This document shows, piece by piece, positions 23,769 through 34,492 of a stretch of 64,000 bases of DNA. Source of the DNA: Sabethes cyaneus (lineage: Eukaryota; Arthropoda; Insecta; Diptera; Culicidae). Each line of letters opens with the position of its first letter. The stretch's first letter is position 1. The position numbers and the translations under genes are program-made. The notes below the pieces were generated by a model that saw nothing but the letters and a program-made list of their open reading frames with translations, did no database searches and had not been told where the DNA came from. Location: contig NC_071355.1 in the NCBI RefSeq assembly GCF_943734655.1, positions 23,930,268 to 23,994,267 of the forward strand, given 5' to 3'.

Positions 23769-24664
23769 TAGGGGAGTGTCGTCGTGGTTGGGCCACGTTT
23801 TGGAATTCGCCCATAACTTTCGTTTCAAAAGGAATTTTGTAAATCTAAGTACATCGTTGCAAAGGTCTAAGAATAAGGTATATTTCTGGAAAGTTTTGAA
23901 CTGATTGCTTGAAAAATAAAAAAGTTATAGGCATTGACGTGAAGATAAACAATGTTGGGCCACCACTGAAAAACCAAAAAAATATGCATTGAAAGTTCAT
24001 ATAGACATGAAAAGAATGAATTCTGTAAACAACAGCTCATATAGGTTCAAATACCCTATTTTTAATTGCATTTTTGCGAAATTTTGGCGATCTTGTAAAA
24101 TCAATATTGCTACAATCGCCTTTTCCGAAGTGTACAACTACAATGAAAAAACAACAAAAATCTAGGTTTTTATCATATTAGTCTTGCTTTATTTAATCAC
24201 ATTTTACGTGACTGACATTCTCTTGTGATTATTGCGTTTTTGCGCTTAAAATTATGGTGGCCCAATCTTGACTACTCAAGTGCCCCGACCTTTACAAATA
24301 GCGCTTTTCTAGTATTTCACCTTAGCGTTCCCGAACACCTTACTGAAGGGGATTTTTCTGTAATCTTCGTGTTTAGCACAACACACTTCATATATTTTCA
24401 AAATTAATCTTGATAATTGCATTTCATGAATCATTTCTTGAAGAAAAGTTCATTGCGCATGGAAAACTTTTTTTGTAAGATTTAGTCGCTGAATTCTGTA
24501 CAGGTGTTTTGAATACACGATTGAAACTCACAATATTGTGAAAAGTTAGCTATCAGAGTAAGAAATTTTACAATGGTTGCATCATAGATATCATGAGTTA
24601 CTAAAACTGTAAAATCGTGATGGCCTGACTATAACAGTGGTCCGACGTTAACGATAATACCCTA
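23769..24664. mobile_element. Candidate inverted-repeat DNA element (GGCCAC repeats)
   Basis: The left end TAGGGGAGTGTCGTCGTGGT followed by TGGGCCAC resembles the complement of the right end (TAGGGTATTATCGTTAACGT then CGGACCAC). The motif TTGGGCCAC or its complement also occurs inside, near 23953 and 24255. The inverted ends are diverged and no clear target duplication is seen, so this is tentative. No coding capacity recognised. Confidence 0.35.
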
Positions 24665-24794
24665 CAAAAAAATTTTACTCAGGTTTAACAATTTTTTTTT
24701 GCCATCCGACTTTTAGAGCCTATTTTGTAGGACGGGGGGATAAAAACTTTATAAATAATTTGCAATAGCCTTATTTCATGATTTTCCAAGTATA

Positions 24795-25997
24795 GAGCAG
24801 GGCGGGGCATAAGTGCGATGTTTGAAGTTGTCATCAATTTTCGTGAGATATAAAGAAGGACAACATCATAATATATTTTATAGTGATGCAGTAACTCAAT
24901 GTCTTCACATTCAACTGTAAATCATCTGGATCACTATTATGATTTGCAAAATAAATTCTTCTTTCTTCTGACTAAAGGGCAGATTCGCACTTTTACCCCA
25001 CCAGCGGGGCAAAAGTTCGAATACCGCGGGGCAAAAGTTCGAAGCTAGAATCCATGAAATTAGCCCAGCAGTAGCTAACAAAACCATATTATCTTCAATC
25101 TGCGTTATGTTTTGCTAAGGAATATTCTCAATTCGCACCTTTTCTATTTTGCGCAGGTGTATTGCAGGCTATTGCAGCCTCCGTTAGATCGAAACTTTTC
25201 CAAACCTTTGTTTTTTGTTTCATCAGCGGAAAAACATTGTTTTTCTTGGCCAACATCTGTAGAGCACACAGATTACTGCAGATCTTTCATTTCTAGTATC
25301 TGTAATATAGTGCCTAAAGCTGTATATAATTAGCAATACATTTTTGCCTCGTCCATGAATCGTACTTTTGTCCCATCCGTGAATCGAAGTTTTACCCCGC
25401 TAGGCGCTTGACGGGTTTAGATAAAATTACGGAAAAGCGAAATATTGTCAATTGCAAGGAAAATTGCCCAATCAATAAGTGCGCAATCGCTCATAAAAGT
25501 GCTATTTTAGCTTAAATCGTTTCGGTCTCTTCGGCGCACTTATTGCTTGGAAGATAACGAAAAAGTGCGCCGAAGATACCGAAATGATTTAAGCTAAAAT
25601 AGCACTTTTATGAGTGATATCGCACTTTGGATGGTACAATTTTCCTTGCAATTGACAATATATTTTGTAAATTATTTTCGCCGTATTTTCAAAACAGATA
25701 TCTGAGTGATGTAAAACGCTGCTACAAATTTTCAACAAGTAATATCCTCCTGTTAATATCGTATTTGCCGTATAACGAAAAATTACATCAAAACCGCCCT
25801 AAAATAACATTTGCACATAACTCAGCAACTATGCTTCGTAAGCAACCAAAGTTTACGTTAGATTCAAGCTATCAAAGTAGTCACCCATCGATGCCAATGT
25901 AGAAAATTTACTCGGAATCTGCACCGATAAATCATTGAATCGCACTTTTACTCGCATCGCACTTTTACCCGCATCGCACTTTTACCCCTCCTTACTC
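24795..25997. mobile_element. 1.2-kb inverted-repeat DNA element with subterminal repeats
   Basis: The ends GAGCAGGGCGGGGCATAAGT and, on the complement of the right end, GAGTAAGGAGGGGTAAAAGT match inverted, and TATA flanks both sides (24791-24794, 25998-26001). The motif GCACTTTTACCCC or its complement recurs near both ends (near 24990, 25010, 25030, 25385, 25945-25985). Such subterminal repeats are typical of hAT- or PIF-like transposase binding sites. The interior holds a long hairpin (25442-25666) and no transposase. Confidence 0.6.
25442..25666. repeat. Long imperfect hairpin, ~100-bp arms, 21-nt loop
   Basis: Left arm 25442-25542 and right arm 25564-25666 are inverted copies, about 90% identical by eye. 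The best block contains AAAAGTGCTATTTTAGCTTA. The loop is 25543-25563. A transcript through it would form a long double-stranded RNA. Confidence 0.8.
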
Positions 25998-26074
25998 TAT
26001 ATTTTTTCTTAAAGCTTTGCAACGAAGATTTTGTTTTTTCTAAAATTGGTGTTTAAAAAGTATTGCCAAATTTG

Positions 26075-26227
26075 CGCCGCTAACCAATTTAGCGGTTAGT
26101 AGTTAGCGTTAGCTTCCGCTAAATTTTTGGTTAATTTAGCGATTAGCGGTTATCGAAGCTAACGTTTTGAATTAGCGGTTTAGCTGTTAGCGAATCTAAA
26201 ATTTCGGTTAGTGGTGCCCACCTCTGA
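26075..26227 (-). mobile_element. hAT-like element end rich in TTAGCGG, copy 1
   Basis: On the minus strand it begins CAGAGGTGGGCACCACTAAC, a typical hAT terminal motif (CAGAGGTGGGCA), and continues as a string of GCTAACCGCTAA variants. Only one end is seen. The related copy is at 30484. Confidence 0.5.
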
Positions 26228-29200
26228 TAATATTGCTGGAAAAAGAAAAGTTGTATCTTTGTATTTAGGCCGCTATAGGGCAACAATACCGTTGGCAGCA
26301 AAAAAAGGCTCTTTGCGCGCCCCCTGGCATGAACTGGGAGTGCGACGTAAATACGTAAGATAGAGCAATAGTTAGTTCAGCAATCTTATGGATAATAATT
26401 AGCTCTATAAATGCTGTGGTACAGTTAAATAAGCAAAATCGGTGCACTAAATACAGGATAGGCCTGCCTGTGGATACTATAAAAATGCTATGTTCCATTA
26501 GTTTCTTCCGGTTTTGATACAGGCTGACATTTCCGCCTGTTGTTGGTGTGCTCGGGCACCGTAATTAATTAATAAAGTTCTTAACACAGATGCTTCACAT
26601 GAAGCAAGAACAAGAAAACCGTATAAAACTCAAATCAGTTTCAGCTTTAATTAATTGGTTAATTTAAGAGTACCTAAATGAATTGTATTCTAAAGCTGAA
26701 ATCGTTATAGACAACATAACAAATCTATATTGCAACGGCAGCTCGTGCCAACAAGCACTGCTCGTCACAGAATTAGAACATATCATCAACCAAGTGACAC
26801 CGATTATTCAATCCGATGCTCACCAGCTTAACACTCGCTGTAGTAAGGCATCTTTCTAACAACAAGTGACACACTTGCTGTCAAAAAAAAGGCTTGACAA
26901 ACATAAACCTGTGCAAATCGGCTGTTGGTCGTCGTCGTCGTCGCGCCGCAGGCTGGGTGCGTCGTGAGAGCACGTAATGCTAGAATCCGTCATTTTATCC
27001 ACAGGCCGGCCGGCCGCGGGAAGGGAACTCCTCGCAGCTAAACATTTACAGCTATAGTAGAGGCCGAAGCATTTCAAGGCAAACTGGCCGCGGCTCCCGG
27101 CCCAGGGTACATTTGCATGCTGTATTGGATTACATCCTTCATCAGCGTCAGTGTCTACATTGTGTGTTTGTGTGTGCTTCAGCAGTGCTATTCACCACGA
27201 ACGAAACCCCACCGCGGCGTAGCCTGAATCCGAGGAGGTAAATTTTTGCCAACGTGGATTAGGTGCGGATCAAATTACCGGTGTCCCCCGGTCTATCGGT
27301 CGGTCGGCCGGGTAAACTAGAAGCCGGGTGTTTCACGAGGAATTTGAAGGCTTTCTGATCCGGATTTGAGCCCTGTTCCGTTCCGGCTGGTGGGGAAGCA
27401 AGCCGTAGAAACAGGTGCTGCTCCCATTGCAAACGATTTGTTTGCGTTCGTTTTTTTCGAAATGTGATGTATTTAAATGAGCAATGAATATTAAATTGTT
27501 CTCACAGCTGGTGGTGGCGCGACGAGCCGATGGATGGAATGGAATGCGATAGAGATGGTGGACCGGAGTGGTAAAAATGTGACGTAGGTGTCATTTAGGT
27601 TGGAGATGTAAACGATTTTACGTTGGAATTTTCAAAGCTTCTCACGAAGGAATGTGTAGAAAAGATTACATAATCAGTGTAAGAAAACTACGGTAAAACT
27701 GCTACAAATTATTTCGATGTAATGCTGTTACACATCAAGCGACTCTAATTGAATTTACAATATTAAAAGCAGTGCTACGCCACCGCTGAATTGTCTCTCG
27801 CAGGATAATTCTTAATATTTTGTAGTGATTTATTCAGCAAAAGCCTAACAAAATATTTTTACCTTATACATATGAGTTGAAACGCCAAAGCAACATTGCA
27901 CTTAGGAGCAATAATAAACAATGTAGTCATCCCTACGCCGAACCTTGTTTAAGATTATCTAATCTGGGTGTTTTCCAATGGAACATCTCTCATCTCTCAC
28001 ATTTAACATTCACACCAAATTTACATGTAAATAAAATCTAGCAAACTAAAGATCATGAATGGCTTCCCCGCTTTCGCAAAGCCGAGTAGAGGTCTACATC
28101 TCTGCACCGCACCGGTAGCGTAGTGGCGGCGGTGGTGGTAGAAGCGTCGGCGGAAGCGGCTGAAAGTGAACGCACTTCAGACAGAATCGCTGCTGTCATG
28201 AACCGCGAGGACGGGTAAAACAGCAAAACCGACTCGTCGGTAGTTTAATTTGATTACTATGTTTGACGAGTTTACACAGGTTCTGCCGTGGTACCGTGAC
28301 GGTCGCAAGGTGTTTGTTGATGCTGCTGCTGAAGGCGTACAACACCCTCGCAAACCGCATCCGCAGCTGTCTGCCTGCCTGCCTGCTTACCTGTCTGTCT
28401 TTGTAGTTATTAGCTTCACCACACCTAGTGACTTTGCATAGCGTCCGCCTCAATGCTTTATTGCCGAGGGAAGGTGTTGCACCGCATCTTCGACCCGTAC
28501 ACCCGCACAGTACCGACAAGTGCAGCCAGTGTTTACTCACTTATGGAGTTAGTTGACGTGATTGCGCAAACTTTTGTCATCATGCTAATAAACACATTGA
28601 GCCCACGCAAGCGTTGAAGATGATGATGGCAGCCACTTTGGTATTTGCTAATTTTCTGCGCAAATTAGCACCTACAGAAAATAAGTTTTCGTCAGGAATT
28701 TCGACGCTTACGAATGACCTTCAGCGGGCCACCGACTATTCTTTTACCATTAATAAATTTCACAGCTCGCGTAAAGCACTAATTGCAGCAGCAAAATGTG
28801 AATTTAATGCGCAGCGGGAAAACGTTCGACCCCCGTGAGTGCTAATTACCGAGCTTAACAATGCGGTATTTGGAAAGGCGAAGAACCAGTTGCTAAAACA
28901 TTCCATTTATAATTCATACTGTTCTGGTTCTAAGGCGACCCGAAGTCTGCGGCTATCACTAACCGGCGCTGTAATCTTCCAAAAGTGCCAGACCAATAAA
29001 GTAGAAGAACAGCAAGTAAAGCCCACGGCAGGTTTCAAATTTACCTTCCGAGTCCGGAGCCCATTTATCGTGCAATAATGTGTCCAATTACGACTTACCA
29101 GCGAGAAATTATTATTTTCATACCACACCACGCCGACGTCAACCGAATGCCACAGCTCTTTAACCGGTGCGAGACTTTCTTGACATTCCTAACACCTAAC

Positions 29201-29640
29201 AGCAGGTTCAATCGCTGGCCGGGCCCTGGCCCTAGTCCTAGAATCGCGACAAGACCACGCCGATCGAGTGCCTGCCGCTAGTTACTCACATCGCAGTGCC
29301 GCGCCGCCGGTTCGCATCACTGTGTGCTGTTTCAGTCAGCCTCGGAATGAATACATTGCCTCCTCCTGTAAGTAACGATACCGCGCCTTCTAATTTACCG
29401 GAATGACTTCGCACCGGTGTGATGGTTGAATTATTGCTCTGTGCACAGCGCAAACGTTCAGCGACGATTACCGGCAGTGGCTTTTGGTCCTTGCTCGTTT
29501 ATGGACTTCCAGTTGACTGTAGAATTGCTTTTAATTAGTATAATCCTCCAAATGGATTTGCGAAAAAATTGAGTTCTAATTATAGTTTTTCGAAAATGTT
29601 TGACCTATTGCTTGGGAAAACTATTAGCAGAGAAATTCAA
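26228..29640. other. Unique sequence, 3.4 kb, no supported gene
   Basis: Mixed composition with GC-rich patches at 26920-27400 and 28080-28520. Small triplet repeats occur ((GTC)n near 26928-26942). No recognised domain in any frame. A 32-bp stretch at 29336-29367 has exon-like borders (see findings). A single GGCCATT-type element end lies near 29653. Confidence 0.4.
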
Positions 29641-29789
29641 TGTTGACATTAAGCCATTGCAAATTATTTTTAAAGTTTTTGTTTTGTTATTTCTGGATTG
29701 CCAATAAAATTTGCTTACGTATTCACTTAAAAATATATGCTCTAATTCTAATACATGGTTCGTTGTGTGCTTAAATTATCGAAGTGGTA

Positions 29790-29943
29790 CAGGAGATCTC
29801 CTAATAAGGCGATGGGGACGATAAAAGGACGACTGCGATTTCTCAGCTAGCTATCCCCATAAACCCATTAAATTAACTAAAAGAAAACTGATAAAATGCA
29901 GTAGGCGTGATAGCACCACTCACCGCCTTATTCGGGGGACTGC
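29790..29943. mobile_element. Candidate ~150-bp MITE with AATAAGGCG ends
   Basis: The left end AGATCTCCTAATAAGGCGAT and the complement of the right end (AGTCCCCCGAATAAGGCGGT) match inverted over about 20 bases with a few differences. The TTATTCGG end motif is shared with the element at 48031. The boundary bases and target duplication are unclear. Confidence 0.45.
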
Positions 29944-30483
29944 TGTTTATGAATATTTTATGAAAACGACTTTTTTGGTCATCACTCAGAAATCACACTA
30001 TCGTGAAATTTCAATCCCTAACAAGCACACATTTGTCAGTTTGTGAAACAAGAAAAAATATTTTGAAAATGTTCCATAAGGTAAAGTTTTTTTAAGTTTG
30101 CTTTGAAATTTTTCGCTTCCATGAAAATTTTTGTGAAAAACTGCTTTCCAGATAATAATTTTACTGGATTCTTGAGAAAACTTAGTTACATTTTCATAAT
30201 ATTTTTTCAAAGATGCTTGGTTCAAGGCTTATGAATTTTTGGAAATAATGTATGTGATGTAAGTGAAGTGAATAAATCGAAAAATGTTGATGTTTTTTGA
30301 GACTATAGGTGATCGCGAGTTTTTGAAACATTGATTCATTTTATGAGTCCATTAACTGTTTATGAAGTTTTGGGATCCTTCGATCCAGACCTATGTAGTG
30401 ATGTTGATAGATAACAGCTAAATAGTTGAATCTAAAGAAAATTTTGAAAATTCATATTTCACAACAATTTTCCTTTTGCTAAA
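29944..30483. other. No recognisable feature
   Basis: AT-rich sequence without a recognised repeat or coding signal. Confidence 0.35.
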
Positions 30484-30606
30484 AAAAAGTTAGCGGTTTA
30501 TTTAGCTAACGGTTTTAAAAATTAGCGAAAACGCTAACCGCTAACCAAAATGTTATCTGAGCTAATTAGCTGTTAGCGGATTAGCGGAATTGTGCTCACC
30601 TCTGAA
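30484..30606 (-). mobile_element. hAT-like element end rich in TTAGCGG, copy 2
   Basis: On the minus strand it begins with AGAGGTGAGCACAATTCCGC and continues with GCTAATCCGCTAACAGC-like repeats, the same family and orientation as at 26075. Confidence 0.45.
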
Positions 30607-30930
30607 TATTATAGATAATGACTAATTCTACAAATACCATTTATACCACTTTTTCAAATTGTGCTTGGCTGGGGGCCAATAATTAAAAGGACAAAATCGA
30701 AACCAAAAGAGCATGTCAAGCCTGATCACAGATATTCATAAACTTTGGGTAAAAGGTCGGAAATTTTTTTCTGTTAGCAAAATCACGAGTAAGCTACTTG
30801 TAATATCCCGAATATCATCACTTTATTCCTCAAGAGCTAATATGAAAGCTTTCACTAGAGTTCTTCTGAGAAAAAACGGACAAAATAGTAAAGAATGTTT
30901 GTTTTAATGAGTAAAAATGGAACTAATTTA
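30607..30930. other. No recognisable feature
   Basis: AT-rich spacer; a 64-codon plus-strand frame has no family resemblance. Confidence 0.35.
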
Positions 30931-31150
30931 CATTAGTGCTAAATACGATGTAAAATACGATGAAATGTTGACGAAAAGACAACTAAAATACGTGGAACAG
31001 CATATAAATATACGCAGAACCGAAAAAATTCCACAGCATGACAAACTGGAACAAAAACACGAAAAAAAGAAGCCAAAATGGCGACCAAAAATGTAAAAAA
31101 GGACGACGAATATACAATAGAAAAATGATGACAACAATAGAAAAACAAAT
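30931..31150. repeat. Degenerate A-rich array (GACGAAAAGAC-like)
   Basis: Phrases such as GACGAAAAGACAAC and CGAAAAAAAG recur with drift. It is the complement in style of the T-rich array at 31695, so the two form a loose inverted pair around 31150-31690. Confidence 0.5.
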
Positions 31151-31264
31151 AAATTAACTTAGTTAAAATCATTATACATTAATGATTAAAAGGATTTAGA
31201 TAATTCATTTTTCCATGTCGAAAAAAAATTCAGCCAAATCGGTCCTCTAAATACACGTAAAAAA

Positions 31265-31401
31265 GCAAAGCCTTGGGTTCAAACGTCTTTTCTAAGACTT
31301 GACCCTTCTTTATTTACAGATTTCACTGCCGACTATTAGAGTACACGATAGTTTCGGGGCTAGTGCAACAATCCTACTGACTCTATCTAGCAGCAGCCGT
31401 T
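31265..31401 (-). mobile_element. SINE-1, copy 3 (tRNA head missing)
   Basis: Only the body is present, with GCTGCTAGATAGAGTCAGTA and GTCTTAGAAAAGACGTTTGA on the minus strand. It was 5' truncated on insertion or broken later. Confidence 0.7.
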
Positions 31402-31694
31402 TAAATTATTGTATAGCGATGCACTTCCCTTCAGGTGATCCCACTGTTTTTATTGCAAATTTCCAACATGACCACGTATCCTTTGGGCTAAACATTTCTG
31501 AAGCTAAAAGTTTCCTGAAAACAAACGAGTTTTTCAGGATTTTTTGATTGCTTTCAAATATTCTACAAATTTATTCCGTACGCACATGCACATTGATGAT
31601 AACCACAGTGTTATCAAAAAGTTCCGAAGACGTGTCGAATGACAAATGAGATGGTATAGCAAAGGTTCCTTACACCAACAGGTAGATTAAATCG

Positions 31695-32170
31695 GGTTTT
31701 TGTCGTCTTTTCATGATCTTTTTACCATCTTTTGGTCGTATATCCGTCGTCTTTTGACGAACGTTTTCAACGACTTTTGTCGCATTCATTTTTCAGCGGC
31801 TTGTTACCGTTTTATTGTCTTTTTTGTTGTTCGTTTGACGTCTTTTCGTCGTTTTTTGCCATCATTTGGTTGTCTGTTTTGTATGTTTTGTTGCCTTTTT
31901 AAACATTCTCTTGTCATTTTCTGTTGAGTTTTCGTCAACTTTTCATCATTTTTCCCCAACTTCTCATCACTTTATTCACTTCATCACTTTTTTTTCCCAA
32001 GTAACAATTTGGGTTTTATTGCTCTCATGATGGTATTTAAGACCAAACTTGGTCTTGAAGACCACCATAAGAGTACAATAAAACTCACATTGTTGCCTGG
32101 GTTTTCATCGCATTTTCGAGACGTTTTTACGCTGTGTTGTCACCGTCTCTTGGTTGTCTTTTTTCGTATT
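31695..32170. repeat. Degenerate T-rich array (CGTCTTTTGTC-like), split by a MITE
   Basis: Variants of GTCTTTTCGTCGTTTTTT recur from 31695 to 31995 and again from 32102 to 32170; the MITE at 31996 divides it. Frames in it are chance frames. Confidence 0.55.
31996..32101. mobile_element. MITE family B, copy 1 (106 bp)
   Basis: Inverted ends CCCAAGTAACAATTTGGGTT and, on the complement of the right end, CCCAGGCAACAATGTGAGTT, both followed by TTATT. The middle has a small inverted pair around GACCAAACTTGGTC. Sister copies are at 50668 and 60602. The target site is unclear. Confidence 0.8.
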
Positions 32171-32243
32171 TTATTTCATTACTAAAATAATATGAAGGCT
32201 TAAGGGGCTATCATACAGCTGGGAGGCCTATCAAATTGCTTTA

Positions 32244-32306
32244 ATTTTTTTAGAGAGAACCTTTCAACTGAGTAAATTTTTTTAGAGAGAACCTTTCAAC
32301 TGAGTT
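32244..32306 (+). repeat. Tandem duplication of ~31 bp
   Basis: The unit TTTTTTTAGAGAGAACCTTT plus CAACTGAGT occurs twice in a row. It is perfect in the core, so it is a recent local duplication. Confidence 0.85.
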
Positions 32307-32454
32307 ATTTGTTTGCTCTCGTAAGCCACTATCTAGCTCCTCCTCGCCGCAGTCAGACGACGAGAACGATGGCCATACCTAGAAATACGTCATTTACATA
32401 TCGGGACTAGAACTGAGAGAATAAAACAAAATGATAGATTAGACTATCTAATAT

Positions 32455-32584
32455 AAAGGGTGCGGTAGTAGTTTAGTTTGTAAAACACTCGGGTACCAAC
32501 CGAAAGAGCGTGAGTGTGAATCCCACCCGCCATTGAACGACCCAATATATTTTTGGCATATATATCGAAAAACTCCTTAAAAAA
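32455..32584 (+). mobile_element. SINE-3, tRNA-like head with body
   Basis: A tRNA-like fold is present: an A-box-like GTAGTTTAGTTTGTAAAACA, an anticodon arm CTCGGGTACCAACCGAA, and a B-box-like GTGTGAATCCC followed by ACCCGC, which can pair with the 5' GCGGT. The B box is degenerate and a body follows (CATTGAACGACCC), so this is a SINE head rather than a working tRNA gene. Confidence 0.5.
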
Positions 32585-32743
32585 GATACCGGGGCTGCTA
32601 TGCTAGGAGGTGCGAACTTGAGCGTCTATTCCTCATGTAAGGGGCGGCTCAAACAGCGTATGCTTCGGAGCGACCGGCAGAATATGAAACACTGTATCCC
32701 GCGCTGCTATACCTATCTATGACAGACCTATCAGCGGGAGGCA

Positions 32744-32957
32744 AGCAAAGCAAAACCGTGGGATTAAACGTCCTTCCTAAGACTTGACCCTTCTTTATCT
32801 AGAGACTGCGCAGCCGACTATTAGAGTACAGGACAGTTACGGGGCTAGTTCAAAAATCCTACTGACTCTATCTAGCAGCACCGCTTAGCCGAGATTCGAA
32901 CATACGACGACTGGCTTCTTAGACCAGCATCGTACCTTGAAACAAACTAAGCGGCTA
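32744..32957 (-). mobile_element. SINE-1, copy 4, full length with target duplication
   Basis: A complete minus-strand copy: tRNA-like head with B box GTTCGAATC (loop CTAAGAA in the anticodon arm), full body and A-rich tail (GCAAAGCAAAACC region on the plus side). It is flanked by a 14-bp direct repeat ATCAGCGGGAGGCA / ATCAGAGGGAGGCA (32730-32743, 32958-32971; one mismatch). It is inserted in the 5' leader of the RTE copy. Confidence 0.85.
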
Positions 32958-33665
32958 ATCAGAGGGAGGCAGGTATTGCAATTACTGTAAGATAGCCAAA
33001 ATGAACAACGAAAATGGAAATACGGAACGGATCAATTGGTATAGGACACGGCAAAGAACATGGAAACGATTGATATGTAACAAACTTGGAAACTTGGTAC
33101 CTGGAATGTTCGAAATCTTCATGAACCTGCACGGGCTGGCTTGCTGGCTCGAGAGCTATATCGACTCGGAGTGGAGATCGCTGTTATTCAGGAAGTTCGG
33201 CGGCCAAATTCCGGAGAAAGGGAGTTCCGTGCAGTAGATCCTATTGCAGGCACTTCTTGCAAGTACCACATCTACTACAGGAATGACAGAACATGGAGTA
33301 GGTTTCGTAGTGTTAAGAAAGCAAGAGCAATGAAGGAACGCAAAAACAATGAGAGTAACAGTGGAGGTGTGTAGCCTTAGACAGAAAGCGATTGATCAAC
33401 GAATCGCATAACAGCAGAAAAGAAAAGGAATAAGATGCAAGTGGCTTGTAGAGGAATATCCATAATACTATTGAAACAACTGCAGGAGAGGTGGTTAACA
33501 CGACGCGTGGAAGACTGCGTGGTAGCTGGTTTGATGCCGACTGCCAGAGAGTGGCTGATGAGAAGAACCAGGTCAGGAGTCGCATGCTCACTGCGAAAGC
33601 AGAACAGAGAAAGCTATAAAGAGACTAGAGCTGTGTAACAAAGAGTTCAATGTCTAAAAAACGCG

Positions 33666-33670
33666 AGTAC
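33666..33670 (+). other. Target-site duplication AGTAC (left)
   Basis: Matches 39083-39087 exactly; it fixes the LTR ends as TGTCGTG and CACATTA. Confidence 0.9.
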
Positions 33671-33855
33671 TGTCGTGTCCAAATACCTTTTAACGACACT
33701 GTTAGGTTCGGGTACAAAACGCGATCGATTAAATGAGTTACCATCGGGTTAATCATTATGTAACGATATTAATAAAGTTATCTCTTGTTACACTTCGAAG
33801 GATACAGACGTATTTTAGTTACCTTTATCACCAACCCTATGTGTGATACACATTA
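33671..33855 (+). repeat. 5' LTR of the Ty3/gypsy element
   Basis: 185 bp, from TGTCGTGTCC to ACACATTA. It contains AATAAA at 33771-33776, a likely polyadenylation signal that also operates in the 3' copy. No clear TATA box; any promoter would be internal to the LTR. Ends TG...TA rather than the usual TG...CA. Confidence 0.95.
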
Positions 33856-33873
33856 GTGGCGACGAGAATTTTA
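33856..33873 (+). promoter_or_regulatory. Likely primer-binding site
   Basis: GTGGCGACGAGAATTTTA directly follows the 5' LTR, the position where a host tRNA primes minus-strand synthesis. I could not assign the tRNA from the sequence alone. Confidence 0.5.
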
Positions 33874-34492
33874 AGAACCCGCGAAGTGAAGATTAAGTCA
33901 AGTTTTTTTTAATAGTGGTTTAAATTTTGTTTTAAAGTGTGCTATTTCGCTAAGCCGATTGGTTTGCTAAGGATTGAAACTGTAAATCGTTGGACACGTG
34001 TGTTTCTGATCGGTTTCTGAGCCGCTGCAGGATACCCTTTGAGCGCGCTAGTTCAAACACGAAGTACGTAGGAAAAATTGTAAGTCGGATAAAACTTTCC
34101 TTATCTTGGTGGCAAAAGAAAGCATATGGAAACCATATCAAATTAATACAGATAATATATTGAATATAGATTGAAAGCCATCACGTTTTACATATCGGCA
34201 TTATCAATCTATTGTCTGCTATTATAATAGGATTCATCATCAACTTTTGTACAGTGAAAGCTACCATTTGTGAGAAGTGAGTGGCTTGACTTAACCAAAT
34301 CTCTATAATCTGTCTTTGAGTACCGGTTACAATAGTTACAATAAGTCGATTCGAGCAATTTGCATCGACGACCGTTGTCTGGTTAAGTGCGTCATCACTT
34401 TGTTGAATAGAACAATCAATACTGGTTGCTAACTCACTTTCGTTTGCTCATATCAGGACTCGTTTTGGAAAAAATAGTTAATACTAAACAGT

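Larger units (their letters stand above)
32585..33670 (+). pseudogene. RTE-type retrotransposon, 5' part with endonuclease (interrupted)
   Basis: An RTE (JAM1-like) copy whose 5' leader (32585-32743) is cut by a SINE at 32744. The endonuclease begins near 33085 with LGTWNVRNLHEPARAG, shifts frame once, and continues with VEIAVIQEVRRPNSGE near 33165-33210, matching the N-terminal APE-type nuclease (N and E motifs). The linker at 33480-33660 resembles 13050-13290. A Ty3/gypsy element then cuts it at AGTAC, and the RT continues at 39083. Frameshifts make it non-functional. Confidence 0.8.

Noticed and set aside
26075..26227. Telomeric repeat
   Set aside because: The TTAGCGG-like words are diverged and end in a hAT terminal motif; insect telomeres usually carry TTAGG or, in flies and mosquitoes, other sequences.
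32455..32530. tRNA gene
   Set aside because: The B box is degenerate and a SINE body follows; likewise the tRNA-like heads at 50195 and in SINE-1.
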